From contig NW_006920421.1 of NCBI RefSeq assembly GCF_000344685.1, positions 1,176,446 to 1,240,445 of the forward strand: DNA of 64,000 nucleotides, given 5' to 3'. Below, piece by piece: positions 33,405 to 44,698 of the stretch; position 1 is the first letter of the stretch; each line of letters begins with the position of its first letter. The position numbers and the translations under genes are program-made. Source of the stretch: Gloeophyllum trabeum ATCC 11539. Its lineage: Eukaryota > Basidiomycota > Agaricomycetes > Gloeophyllales > Gloeophyllaceae. The notes under the pieces were generated by a model. That model saw only the letters and a list, made by a program, of their open reading frames with translations, was not told the DNA's origin and did not search any database.

Positions 33405-36193
33405 TTAAGGGTTTGGGGAGGATAAATTAAGGCTCTCCATCGCGAGGCCAAGTGGATCTTGCTGAGCGTTGGACTGCATGCCTACGGCGGAATCTGGTCC
33501 AACTGCGCCGCCGGCACCTCTGAAGAATATTTCAGGGCTTGTGCAGGCCGCAACCGCGCGCCTCATGTGTGTCGTCAGGAATGACAGACCAACTTGGTAC
33601 GCAGCTACAAGAAAACATGAGCACCGTGAATCGTAAGTGAGAGTTACATTCAATGCGCGTACCATTCATCCAGCCGAACCCTTCTCGTGGAACCATCTTG
33701 AAGTCGATGCCCTGGTTTCCGTATTCCGCATCCACCAGGTGGGAGAGCTTGACAGCATCAAACTACACCCAAGACATTAGCGATCGCAGGCAATGGTAAG
33801 TCAATTCAACTCACCTTCTCTGGTACAACTCCGTTGAAGTCGACGAAAGCGGTGGTCATCCTATAACCGTAAGCTCAGACTTTGTTGTAGATAACACCTA
33901 CAGTAACCACTTACATGTAGAGGAATCTGTATGCAAGACGTTGTGCCTCATCCAGGTATCCATATCGCTCCAGACCAACCCAGGCCATGATTTGATGCGG
34001 GGGCCACGCATAACTGGAACGACGCAAGTCAGCTATCAATGAATATTAAATGCGGTGGATCAAGCTTACGGGTAATCCCATTGTCGGTTAGGGCGATCCA
34101 AAGAGATCTTTCCCCGAGACTCTTCAGTACCGGAAACGAGGCCACCGAGGACCTCAAACTTCTTTAATGATTCCGTTCTGCATCCACATCAGTATCGCGC
34201 TGCATATGCGTTGAAGAACACAGGGAAACACTTACACAAGCTTCCAGGCCTGCTCCTCACTAGCACAGCCTGCCCACAACGCCCAGAGCGCTGTAACGCT
34301 CTCATACAAGCTCTGCTTCTCCTGGACCGTATCGTAATCGAAGTACATGCCCTTACTCTCGTTCCACAAATACTTATCAATGATCCCCCGCCTCCACTCC
34401 GCCCTCTCGAACCACTCCTGGCTCCGCTGCGGGCGACTCGTCGATCTTTCCCGATGCGGGTTCCGATAATTCTCCGGCGTGACCGGCCACGGCGCCAGAT
34501 CAAAGTCCTCCTCCATGTCCAGCTCGTCGTCGAACACCTCCCGGATCGCCGTGCCAATGTCCACCTCGTACTTGTACAGCAGTGTCTGGAGGTCGATGGT
34601 GCCGAGGTTCGCGCAGCGCTTCTCGAAGCGGTACGTCGTGTCGTGCCCGGACTCGCGCACGGCGCGGTCGTGCAGGAAGTACTCGTCCAGCTCCGGTTCC
34701 TTCAGCACGCCGTCATTGTACTTCTCGCTGAACTCGAGCACGGACAGCCCGTGCTTGCGTGCGTACGGCTCGAGGATGTGCGTGAAGTGCGTGGCCTCGG
34801 TTTCGGGCGGGATGCCCAGCCCGTCAGGCCGATAGCGACTCAGCCCCGTCTTAGGGTCCATGCGGGGCTCGGCGACCCAGATGGTGTGGTACTCCTTGAT
34901 AGCGGCACGGATCGCGCGCTTAAGCCACTGGCGGTTGGATTCCATATCTGAGCGGTCGAGCTGGTTGTAGATCTGGAGGGCCATGTCGGTAAGGAAAGGA
35001 GGCTGGGTCCGGCACAGGTAGTAGGAGCGGCTACCATTCAGGATCTTGTTGTAGTGCCTGATCTCAAAGATGAAGTGATCGACCATGCCCTTGGCCATGT
35101 TGACATAGCCGTCCACCAGCAAGCCCAAGCTGATGAAGTAAGAATCCCAATTATATAACTGCGTACTCGTGAACACCTTCAGTGCGCCAGATCACGAGAG
35201 AGCCACTCACCTCATTGAACCTAGCTCCAGGCACAACGAACGGAATCCCCTTCAACGTCTTCCCACCCTTCCCATCATCCACCTCGTTCATCGCCAAGGC
35301 CAGAATACCCGGTTTCGGGTTCAAACTCTTCACAAACACAGGATCATCCGGCTTCGGCGGGAGCACCTGCACGTCCAGGTTCAAATGGGGCTTGTCCCTG
35401 GCCACCTGCCTGTAATACTCCGCCATGGCCGGCTCACCGTGCGGGACGTAGATACGTGGCTGTATGCGCCCCGTCCGGTTCTTGGGGTCCGCGCAGATGA
35501 TTTCGAGACCGTCGCCGTCGATGCGCCGGGTCAGGGAATGCCAGAAGGAGTTCTTGATCATGCGCGAGAGACGATCGACAGGATTCTCGGTTAGGCGGGC
35601 TTCGTCGAGCACGATGCGCTTCCGGTTGTGGTCCCGTGCCAGTGCGAGCTCCTGCAGCAAGTTGGAGAGCATGTACGTGCCCTGTGCAGCCGTCATCAGT
35701 CCCAGTACTATTAGAGTCTCCATTATTGTCATACGTACTCGGATATCAAAGCTCTTGTACCCATTACTCGTCGCAGTCCCCAGAGCCATCAGCTTGGGTC
35801 CAGCATCGGTGATGCTGATTTGGAAGTCACCGTCTGTGTCTTCCTGCTCCAGAATGACCCGGATAGTCTCCTCAACGTCGATCAAGAACTTGCGGGGTGC
35901 TGTCGGCTTCTCATCGTGCGACATCCTCCGCCGGCGCATATGCCAGTCTTCCTGGAACGCAGGGGGACGCTTGGGCTGGTGTGCATCCACTTGAGACTGC
36001 GAAATGTGGGTCAAAGGAATGAGAATGGCAGGCAAGAGCGGACACGTACATGACTGAACGTCCGAGCACGGGTACCAGTGTGAAATTCATTGTCTCCGTA
36101 GTACGTCGCAGAATCGATGTTGGTGGGTTTGATGACATGGTCGTCGAGCCCGTCCAGGCCGTTCGGGTGGGCCGTCACCGAGCGATGACTCAT
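33405..36193 (-). CDS. NTH1: Neutral trehalase (GH37)
   Basis: This enzyme splits cytosolic trehalose into two glucoses during recovery from stress and spore germination. Exon 1 from 36193 starts [20 protein letters not shown]. Exon 2 has [20 protein letters not shown], a basic Ser site as used by protein kinase A in yeast Nth1, and [20 protein letters not shown], the calcium-binding motif of neutral trehalases. The catalytic barrel follows with [23 protein letters not shown] then [16 protein letters not shown] (trehalase signature 1; the usual PGGRF is PGARF here), [20 protein letters not shown], and QWDYP plus [18 protein letters not shown] (signature 2). [20 protein letters not shown] and [20 protein letters not shown] complete it. 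There are about eight introns. It is intact, with no signal peptide, as expected for the cytosolic type. Confidence 0.95.
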
Positions 36194-37356
36194 TATAGTC
36201 CTGGCCGCGGTAGAAGAAAATTAAAGAGCGTTTTCAGCTAAGTATCGAGTGCTGGTAGAATATAGGAGTCGGGCAAGACAGGTCGCCGTCTAGACAGTCA
36301 ATTTATAGATGAATGCAATCGGACCTAGTCAAGCACAACACCGATGCCAGTGAGCTGCCAGCCGTGACAGTCGTGGCAGAGAACTTACTGCAGCCTGTCT
36401 ATGTCGTGTATCGTCTATGTCGGGCGTCTGAGCAGACAATGGAAGGAAAGGAAGAGCGTAGAAAGATATTTATGAGCGGTCGGGGATGTGGCTCACTCAA
36501 CGTCACTGTTATAGCAGGTCGGTTCGGTCGCCAGATTTATCAATTGATGGCTGCTTCGGCTTGCTGGCTGATTTTTTCCGCTCAAACTTACTCAACGGTG
36601 GACATCGCGATTATATTCCGCTTTCGACGGTGCTCAGACAGGGTCAGTCGCTCGAAAGGCAGCCCAATAATGTATCGTCGGGTCCAGTTGCAGACCGTTA
36701 GTTCTCGGTGCGTAACGTTGCTATCACTCAGGTAATCGCATAACCAGCCTTCAAGCGGGTATAACGAAAGTTATGTCATAGAACAGGATTCGTGGTGAGT
36801 TTATCTTCATCGCGGGCTCAAGGCTGCTTTTATTGGCGTCACCTCAATCTGCCCAGGAAAGCGTGTAGCTTGTGTTTGGACTACCTGCCTGCCTCTGATC
36901 TTCCTCGGTGATTAGTGTTTGTTATCGGGCGATGCACGTTTGGTGTATGTATGTAGTCCGTTGCAGACGTAACGAGCTACGTACATAAACCGGTAAGGGG
37001 GTGACTGACGTCAAGCTTGGAACAGTTGGGTGGAAAAGGGCTCGTCCAGTGGAAGCCGTAATAACTGCTCGACCCCAAAATCCATATGCAAAATGGTAAG
37101 TCACGGTCACCTCCAGATATCCAAGTACGAATTACTGCAAGCTCTTGACCTCTTCATGGCCAACGTACTCAGAGCAGATCGGCATTTGCGCTTATTCAGC
37201 GTCATCTCCGGAGCGTCCAGGGTCATAGCATCCATTAGCTGTCCATATCCACAAGGACTAGCAAGATCTATTGAGATAGCTCTTGCATCAGCTAACAGAA
37301 AGCAATGTCCTGCCGCAGAGTTCACTTACATATATACAATACACAACCTTCCGAGA
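36194..37356. other. Intergenic, trehalase promoter
   Basis: About 1.2 kb without a supported gene. It must contain the trehalase promoter and the 3' flank of the carrier gene. I see no clear repeat or RNA gene. Confidence 0.5.
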
Positions 37357-38754
37357 CTATGATGACCTCCGAAGCCTGTAAAACAGAATCATGATCGCCA
37401 GAGCCCACTGCTCGAACTGGTCTTTCGACATGAACAACAAAGCCTGCGACAGCACAGCCTTGATAATCTGCGCGCTCATCCCCTGCCAGCGGAAGCCAAC
37501 ATCAGCGGCCGCCGTACATGAGCGCAGGCATCACAGACTGACCTGATACCAGCCGACGAGACCTTGCTTCCGGTATACACGCATGAGAACATCCAAGGCG
37601 CCCGGGTGGTGGTCTTTCAAGTGGTGGGGCTTGTTGTGTGGCGGGGGGAGGTGATGCTCCTCGACAGCGGTCTCCTCGTCTGCTGTCCGGGCCTGAATAC
37701 GGACTTTCGCCATAATGTAAGGATATGTGACCTTCCACCGACAATAAGCATTCTACCCGAGGAAGAGGGCCGTTCGATGTACTCACAACTGTCGCCAGCG
37801 TCTTGCTCAGAGCACCGACAACAAAGCTGAGACCTGGTGTCATCTTCGCCTCGGCGCCCGCCTTCTCTCTGGCGAGCAGCACGGCGCTTTTGATCCGCTC
37901 GAACATCCCGTATGTGATAGCCGGGTTCACGGTAAGCACCAGGCCGGGCCTCAAGCCCAACCACAACCCCGTAACCCCCTCCTCCTTGACGATCTCCTTT
38001 GCAACACCGAGGAACGAGTCGTCGTAGTCATCGTCTGACGGCGCCTTCTGTTCCGAAGGCAAAACGGTCAGGGGCTCTGATGGGGTGTTGGACGGTGCTT
38101 TCGAGCTGAACTGGAAAGACCGTCCGATCTGCTGTCGAGTCGCAATAACTGAGACGGGGATCGTGAATATTTGGGCGAGCGCGCCCGCGACCGCTCCGAG
38201 GATAAGCTCTGCGGCTGTTGAAAGTTGGGGGGCTTTCGATCCCGCGGGGAGTTTGGCTGTTAGTCGCTTGATGTATGAGCTCCGTACAAGCGAGTAGAAG
38301 AAGAAATAGGCGTATTCTGGCGGTTCGCGGTCGTGCAAGTTAAACGCGATCCATTAACGTTGACCTGATAGTGGGCTTACGCATAGAGAATGTGTTAATC
38401 ATGGTCGCCGCGAAGCCCCTATACCAGCCCCATATGCCCTCCTCCTTCAGGACGCGGAGGAGCACGGAGTACATGGACAAGTCATCGCGCTTGCCCTTGC
38501 CCTTCGCGTCCGCGTTCGTAGCCTGTATGCGCGTCTTTGCCCTGAGACTCGTCAGTACTTCAATGCTTACACTCAGGGTACCATTCTACCTACACATCTA
38601 GCGGATACACAACCCTATCCACATGTCAGTATGACCATCCTGAACGCCAGAAGCAGGAGCCCACTCACGCAGTACTGAAACACCCTCCCAGCGCCCCCGC
38701 GAGAGCGTACCCAAACGGGGTCAGCTGTTGTACAGGCTTAGACTGTGCTGGCAT
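37357..38754 (-). CDS. Mitochondrial carrier family protein, peroxisomal Ant1/PMP47 type
   Basis: Exon 1 starts MPAQSKPVQQLTPFGYALAG and ALGGCFSTA. A tiny exon near 38600 supplies VVYPLDV, the first carrier signature. It is followed by AKTRIQATNADAKGKGKRDD and LKEEGIWGWYRGFAATMINT. The second repeat has IFTIPVSVIATRQQIG, a degenerate signature as in peroxisomal adenine nucleotide carriers, and VKEEGVTGLWLGLRPGLVLT. The third has TYPYIMAKVRIQART and YRKQGLVGWYQGMSAQIIKA. The end is MILFYRLRRSS at 37357. A longer acidic loop (EQKAPSDDDYDDSF) lies between repeats two halves. The likely role is ATP/AMP exchange across the peroxisomal membrane for fatty acid activation. Substrate assignment is by family resemblance only. 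Confidence 0.85.
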
Positions 38755-38908
38755 AGTAGAGTATCGGTTTAGTCGACGTCCATGTAGCTGGCAGTCAGTA
38801 AAGTATGTACCGAGGCTGAAGTACCCCGTAAGGATGGGGAGCGGTGAATAGCCGCATCATAGCCGGACTCGGACGAGCGGGAGGCACCCCGGTGTCTCAA
38901 AGTATCAC

Positions 38909-40085
38909 ATGGAGCGGCCGTCGTCTCTGTTCGCGAGTTCAGCTGTACTTGAACGTCCGTCTCAGTCGCCTTTCGTTCAGCCTGGTTTCAAGGAGGGAAG
39001 AGCCACTGTCACGATGCAGGAGGGCCGAAATTCCAATTTTCCTGAAAACCTCAATATCAGCCCATCGCAAAGGCCGGACGAGGTTGATCCAGGGCTGGAC
39101 TCCGTTCTAGACGCGTACTCGCAGAAAGACGCGATCGAAAAGTATGGCATCGCAGGACGCGTGTGGTAAGTATTTAGAACCGGTGCATGCGTGACGGCGG
39201 TTCTAATATGTCAGGGAGGCCGCGTACATCTTGCTGTCGTACATGCAAGGCTCGCCCAAGTGGGAATTAGACCCTCCTTTCCTTTCCTCGACCACGAAAC
39301 GGAATACGTATCTGGAACTAGGATCGGGCACTGGCGTTGTGGGCATCAAGCTTACTCAGATCCTGGCTCCCGACGATCTTGTCATTCTCACTGATTTGCC
39401 AGACGTCTGCTCACTTCTACGGGAAACCCTGGAGAGACACGGCCTGCAGGAAACTACCATATGCTCCGATTGGTCTGGTGGCCTCATTGTCAGGCCCTTG
39501 CCATGGGGCGACCCAGAGTATGCCTTGAGCATCGCGGCAGACCTGGGATTAACTTCTCACAGTAAAGCCGACTCTTCTCGCTATCTGACCCGGATTATCT
39601 GCAGCGACTTGGTATGATTATTCAGGATCAAAGACCTGTCGAAATACCTGACTTCTATTCAGGTCTACTTTCCTGAACTGTTGGCACCTCTGCTGCGAAG
39701 TCTTATACAACTCTCATCCCCTCCATTTGTGCCTGAAGGGAGGCCTTGGGACCTGGAAGTCGTGATCTCTTACAAAATACGGAGCCTCCCGAAAGAGACA
39801 CCTTTCTGGAGCGCATTTGGCTTGTGGTTCACCTTCCACCCCGTTATAGTTCGGCCTAGAGGTGACACAGATGCTAGCGGTGACACCTGGCGTCGTTTGG
39901 GCTCTTCAATAGGGGAGGATGGGTGTTTTGTCTTTATCGCTCGTCGGCGAGCTGAGTCTTTCACTTGGTCCATCCCGGAGAGTGACAGTGATCTTTTGAG
40001 TGGTCATGGTACTCCGTGGAGCAGTGATGAACAGTTCGAGACTTTTCTCTTGTCAGCATTCGACGATAATGAGACTGATTTATGA
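38909..40085 (+). CDS. METTL21-like lysine methyltransferase
   Basis: Exon 1 begins MERPSSLFASSAVLERPSQS and ends GIAGRVW. The second exon has EAAYILLSYMQGSPKWELDP and the SAM-binding motif TYLELGSGTGVVGIKLTQ, then LVILTDLPDVCSLLRETLER. The third region carries ICSDLVYFPELLAPLLRSLI, where the DLVYF block is the DxxY-type motif of the Methyltransf_16 (METTL21/FAM86/METTL18) group, which modifies lysine or histidine in proteins. It ends ETDL at 40085. Two short introns lie near 39167-39214 and 39613-39662. The target protein is unknown. The divergent carrier gene starts 154 bp upstream, so they share a promoter region. Confidence 0.87.
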
Positions 40086-40463
40086 ACCGTGACATCTGCT
40101 GCAGCACTAAAAGAGTCAAGGGCGGTTAGCGGCACCAGAGCTTCTGGGACAGACGGTGAGTGCATCTGTGGAGCATCAAGGCTGGTCAGCAGAGGTCGAA
40201 CGTGAAATGATGGTGCGTGTGAGGCAGAGGCGTCAAGAGGCCATAAGCTTCGGCGGGCGGTGAGTCGCAGTATATGCATCTGAGGCAGTGTATGCCTATT
40301 ATGTCTGTAAGGAAGCTTCTTGTAAGAAAAAACACGCAGAGCAGAAGCTCAGCAGTTGCCAGTGAGAAGGCCTCCTTTCCAGTAGTGTTTACCCCGGGAT
40401 GTATAAGACATTTATGTTCACCCGTGCAACAGTCCTTGATCGTGTCCATCAGCGGTATGTATT
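40086..40463. other. Intergenic between convergent methyltransferase and arrestin-like genes
   Basis: 3' flanks; nothing else is recognised. Confidence 0.5.
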
Positions 40464-42011
40464 TCACTTCCTTTGTTCAGTAGTCTCATAAGGTGGAGGA
40501 GGAAGAGGGTATTCTGGTGGGAGGACGCCGTCAGCGCTACCCGCAACTATAGTCACTTCTGCCTTCGCCAGAGGAGTCTCATTGTGCCCCAAGACACCGA
40601 CGCCGGAGTTCCCGAAAGGTAGTAAAGCTATGGAATACTGATCGATGATAGATATCGATTAGTGCAACAACAAGACACGAAGAAAGCGAACGCAGGAACC
40701 TTGAGTGTGGCCAGAGGAAAAGAGAAGCTTGGTCTCAGGCTCTGCGGGACCAAAAGCGTGCCCCGCAATCTCCTCATTCCATCAACACCGAGATTGAGGG
40801 GCGAGAAAGACGCGGTCGCACAGAAGTCTCGGAAAGTGTCGCCCTCTTTGACGGAGGACAAGTCCACATTCCCCGCTCCCACGGCAAGGGACCTTTGAAG
40901 CACGACGTTGATAGCCGGTTGCGAGTCCAGTACTCCCTCTTCCCGACCGCAGAGAGTGAGGAGGATTGGGATGGGCGATCCCAAAGAGAAGGTGAGCTGG
41001 AGAGAAAGTGCCGACTCGTTTATGATTGCTCAATGCGACATCACGTCTGAGCAAGGTTCTTACCGGCTTCGCTATTGCCAGCTGCGACCACGCTCGTAAG
41101 GCGATCTTCAATCGAGAATGTAGATATACGCACAGTACAAGTGATGTCTGGGTCCTGGACACCAGGCGTCATGCCCCTACCCTTCACCTTTATTGCAGGG
41201 AGTTCAACCCATCCCTCAGGGTCAATATCTGGACCGGGTGGCCCAGATTCAGAAACCTTCTGCCGAGGGTCAGCTACAGTTCGAGGTAGGACAAAGAGAT
41301 TTGCTGCTAGACTAGTAGCATATCGAGTTAACTAAACCGTACGAACACAGAAAAGACTAACACCTCACGTGTAATCAGGACTGAACATCCCCATCTTAAC
41401 ATGCACCAAGATCCTGTACTCGATGGTCAACATCGCATTCCATCCCTTCTCCGAGAAACTGGGAGGCAGGCGATATATTGTGCTATCGGCCTTGTCTTTC
41501 AAGCGGAGGGGAACTTCGCGAGGAAGCTTGACGGAGAATGGCCAGGAGTGATGTCCGACCAAGGAGCCTGGGGTATCTTCCTGCTGTCGGCGGGTCCACA
41601 GAGCCTCTGTCAGCTCCAGGAACCGCAACCTAGCAAGACCCTCCACAGCGGCGACTCCGAGAACCTAGATGTCGTATTGAGTACTTCAATGACGATTGAT
41701 GTAAAACCTTTTACCGTCAGAGATACACTCTTGATTTGCTCTGCCTTCTCAAGTTCGAGGTTCACTGATCCAGTGATAATGTCCTCATCGAAGAACCGAG
41801 GATAGCCTCCCGTTGAAACGGGATGAGAGTTGATCACATTCAGCTGTAACCAAGTCTGGCCCTTATGCTCTAAGAAAAATCGATGTTCGGCCTCGTCACC
41901 GTGATTCAGAGCAGGAGCCGTATAATCGGCATCGTCATAATATATGCCGAAGTTGGTCGCGTTCATGGGGAGTTGGTGCAGCTGAATGCTACCGAATAAT
42001 CTGACATCCAT
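40464..42011 (-). CDS. Arrestin-like (ART) trafficking adaptor with C-terminal PPxY
   Basis: The N-terminal arrestin fold reads SHPVSTGGYPRFFDEDIITG, SVNLELEKAEQIKSVSLTVK, and after an intron ALWTRRQQEDTPGSLVGHHS and WPFSVKLPREVPLRLKD. The C-terminal arrestin half includes PGPDIDPEGWVELPAIKVKG and RLRGTLLVPQSLRPSFSFPL. A probable intron joins ATLK to YSIALLPFGNSGVGVLGHNE. The tail DGVLPPEYPLPPPPYETTEQ contains a PPPY motif and stops at 40464. PPxY motifs bind WW domains of Rsp5/Nedd4 ubiquitin ligases, so the protein likely marks membrane transporters for endocytosis. The start is uncertain: ATG at 42011 or an in-frame ATG 30 bp upstream, which sits right after an AG. The donor of the last intron (GTTCCT) is unusual. 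Confidence 0.8.
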
Positions 42012-42186
42012 AGTTATGTATGCGAACAACGCCAGGCCCATCTGTGGGAGTTAATGATACATTCAGTTAGAGCATCCTGCGTGGCGCCTGATCATGATGC
42101 GTACATCAAAGTGTCAACGCAAAGACAAGATAACACAAATAGCAGATACAAAACCTATATCAATCCGAACAGGGTAGTGCATTCCT

Positions 42187-43971
42187 CTACATCTCCAGCC
42201 CCGGACCCGACCCATCGAATGGATCCCTCATACTCCCGGTCTTGGCCCGCCATAGTTGCGTATAGATCGCCTTTATCTTCTGCAGCTCCGCGTGCAGATC
42301 GGCCGTCTTGCTTGCCAGGGCCATGAATGTGGCGTGCTGCGTCTCAAGAGTAGCTGATATAGCTTTATCGACACATCTGATAAGCATGTGAAAGGGCAGA
42401 AGGAGAATGACAGCAGCGTACCTTGCGGCGTATACTGCGCCTGACTGGAAGCGGAGGCTAGTTTGCGCTCAATTTGCTATTCACAGACGGGCTTAGTATA
42501 ATGATGTCGAATGAATACATTAAACCCTACTTCGATTGTAGACTTGTACCATTGAAGCCGGTCTTTCATTTGCTCCGTAATGCGCTGGAAGAACCTACGT
42601 TTTATGGCAGATGCTCAGTAACCAAATCCCCTTTGCGCTTGGAGATAATGAGTCTTACTCCAGGGGGAATCCTGCGTGGTCTCTTAGATAGGCGCCATGC
42701 TGCTGTGGGTTACGGAATCCTTCCAAGATCCGAGTAGTGATAATCATATCTTGGACAGCCTGGTCGACTTTTGCTTTCAGGTCCCGTGTCTGCAGCGCGT
42801 CTGTGTGTGTCGTCGACAGGACACCAACAAGGTCCTGTTGCCGATTCAATGCGAAGGGCGAATGTATAAAAATAGAGTCTACGGACCTTCTGGGCTTTAC
42901 GGAGCTGCTCCTGGCCTTTGACGGCGTCCTCTCCTAGGTCCCGTTGCTTCAGACCCTTTCCGATTTGTATGCGCCCCTGTATGTGACTCCTACATCGCGC
43001 CTCTCAGCACTTCAATACTTCGCGAGATAGGCCACTACATGCTCACTCGATATCCTCGAAGGTCTTCTTGAGCTGGTCAGGCAGGTCATTGAACCTCGTG
43101 TTCTTGGTGAACGGCGGTGCGCCGGCTTGCTGTACGCTAGAGAAAACGAAGTTAAATCCGTGAGAATGCTCACTCGGTCTCAACCCGTACGGTTGTGTTC
43201 TCTGCTGATTGCCAAACAACGATGACCCCGTCCCCGTCCCAAAACCACCTGCAGGCAGCGTAGACTGAGCTTGAAGCGGATTTGTCCCCGTCGTACTTCC
43301 CCCAAACAGACCCCCACCCTGCTGCTGCTGATTCGTCGACCCGAACAAGCTACTGCCACCCTGGTTTTGCTGTTGCTGCGATGTGTTCGTATTTCCGAAG
43401 AGGGAAGATCCAAAGAGACCACCTGAGCCAGATTGTTGTTGTGTCGTGGTAGGGCCAAAGAGCCCAGTGGAAGGCTGTTGCGTCGTGCTTCCAAACAGAC
43501 TCGAGGAAGGCTGTTGAGTTTGCGTGGTGTTACCAAATAGACCGCTACCTGTCGATGGTTGCTGGGATTGTGTTGTATTTCCGAATAGACCGCCACCCGT
43601 GGAAGATTGTTGCGACGGTGCAGTATTGCCGAATAGACCACCCCCTGTTGCTGGTTGTTGTTGCTGCTGCTGTTGAGGTTGATTCTGTCCGCCGAAGAGA
43701 CTGTTGGTGGCAGGTTGCGACTGGGCGTTCGAACCGAACAGGCTGCCAGATGGCTGCGATGTGGATTGTCCGAAGAGACTGCTCGCAGGCTGAGACTGGG
43801 CTGGCTGGGTGTTGCCAAATAGTGAGCCTGTAGGTTTAGGGCCTCCGAAGAGGGATGGTGCAGACGTGGTAGCCGCCGGCTTCATGCCAAATGCTGAAGA
43901 ACTTGTATAAGGTTGAGTATAATTTGAGTCTTTTCGTAAGCGTGCAGTGCCTACCTGGATGCGAATGCCAT
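42187..43971 (-). CDS. NUP57: FG nucleoporin Nup54/Nup57
   Basis: A five-codon first exon (MAFAS) is spliced to SSSAFGMKPAATTSAPSLFG. A long FG-repeat region follows with many GLFG/SLFG motifs separated by Gln-, Ser- and Thr-rich spacers, including a run of seven Gln. This part forms the permeability barrier of the nuclear pore. After an intron near 43190-43140, TKNTRFNDLPDQLKKTFEDI begins the structured part. It continues IQIGKGLKQRDLGEDAVKGQ, LNRQQDLVGVLSTTHTDALQ, QWYKSTIEQIERKL and HATFMALASKTADLHAELQK, the Nup54 C-terminal coiled-coil region that binds Nup62/Nsp1. The stop is at 42187. Homologues are called Nup54 in animals and Nup57 in yeast. Confidence 0.9.
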
Positions 43972-44698
43972 AGTTTAAGTTCACTAACCAGTCAGCTCCA
44001 AGTATATCGACAGCCTGAGTAACCTAGAGCAAGTCCACAAACGTAGGAGCCTCAAGCGCGTCTGCTTGAGACGCGTCGAACACCTGGTCAGGTGGCCACA
44101 ATTGCCGTTGCAGGTGTTTGGCCGGGTGTCACCAGTGGCAGGTTTAGTTGCATTACTTGATCCTATGTAAAAAGATGCATTACATTGTTTAAATTCAGAA
44201 TGATGTCTACAGCCATTTGCAGATCGATGGGCCCACTTTTTGAAAATCATTTACAGTCGGACCACGTCGGACAAGCAATTTCAAGTCCCCGAGAGACAGA
44301 AATCAGACCATCTGGACTTCTCTACCTTCTTCCGACGTCCCTGGCACCCACTCCGACCCACTCCGACTATACGTGGTTTTCTGAATTGATGGTCTATCGA
44401 TCTGCAAGCGGCTGTAACTTCTAAGGTACCACTCAAACGAGTCAAAACGACATGTCAAAGCCATATGTTCGCTGTTCCCTCAGACCTTGCGCGTTAAGGT
44501 TGTGGCCACGATACAGGGAGGCGCTGTGGGGAGGCGGCAACTCCATGTATTGCCATTAACCGTGGTGGGGACAAAAATGAGCGAAGACGCCGTCAAACAA
44601 ATGCATACTATTGCTTCACGACGTTGGTTAATGTCGCCGGCATGGGGGACATCGTAATTATAACAATGGCCCTCCCACTTTTATTAAACCACACCATA
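43972..44698. other. Intergenic between NUP57 and sedolisin
   Basis: No gene is recognised. A minor direct repeat of CCCACTCCGA is present near 44343-44362. Confidence 0.5.

Noticed and set aside
34211..34951. 246-codon plus-strand frame opposite the trehalase
   Set aside because: Antisense to a conserved trehalase exon; no family resemblance.
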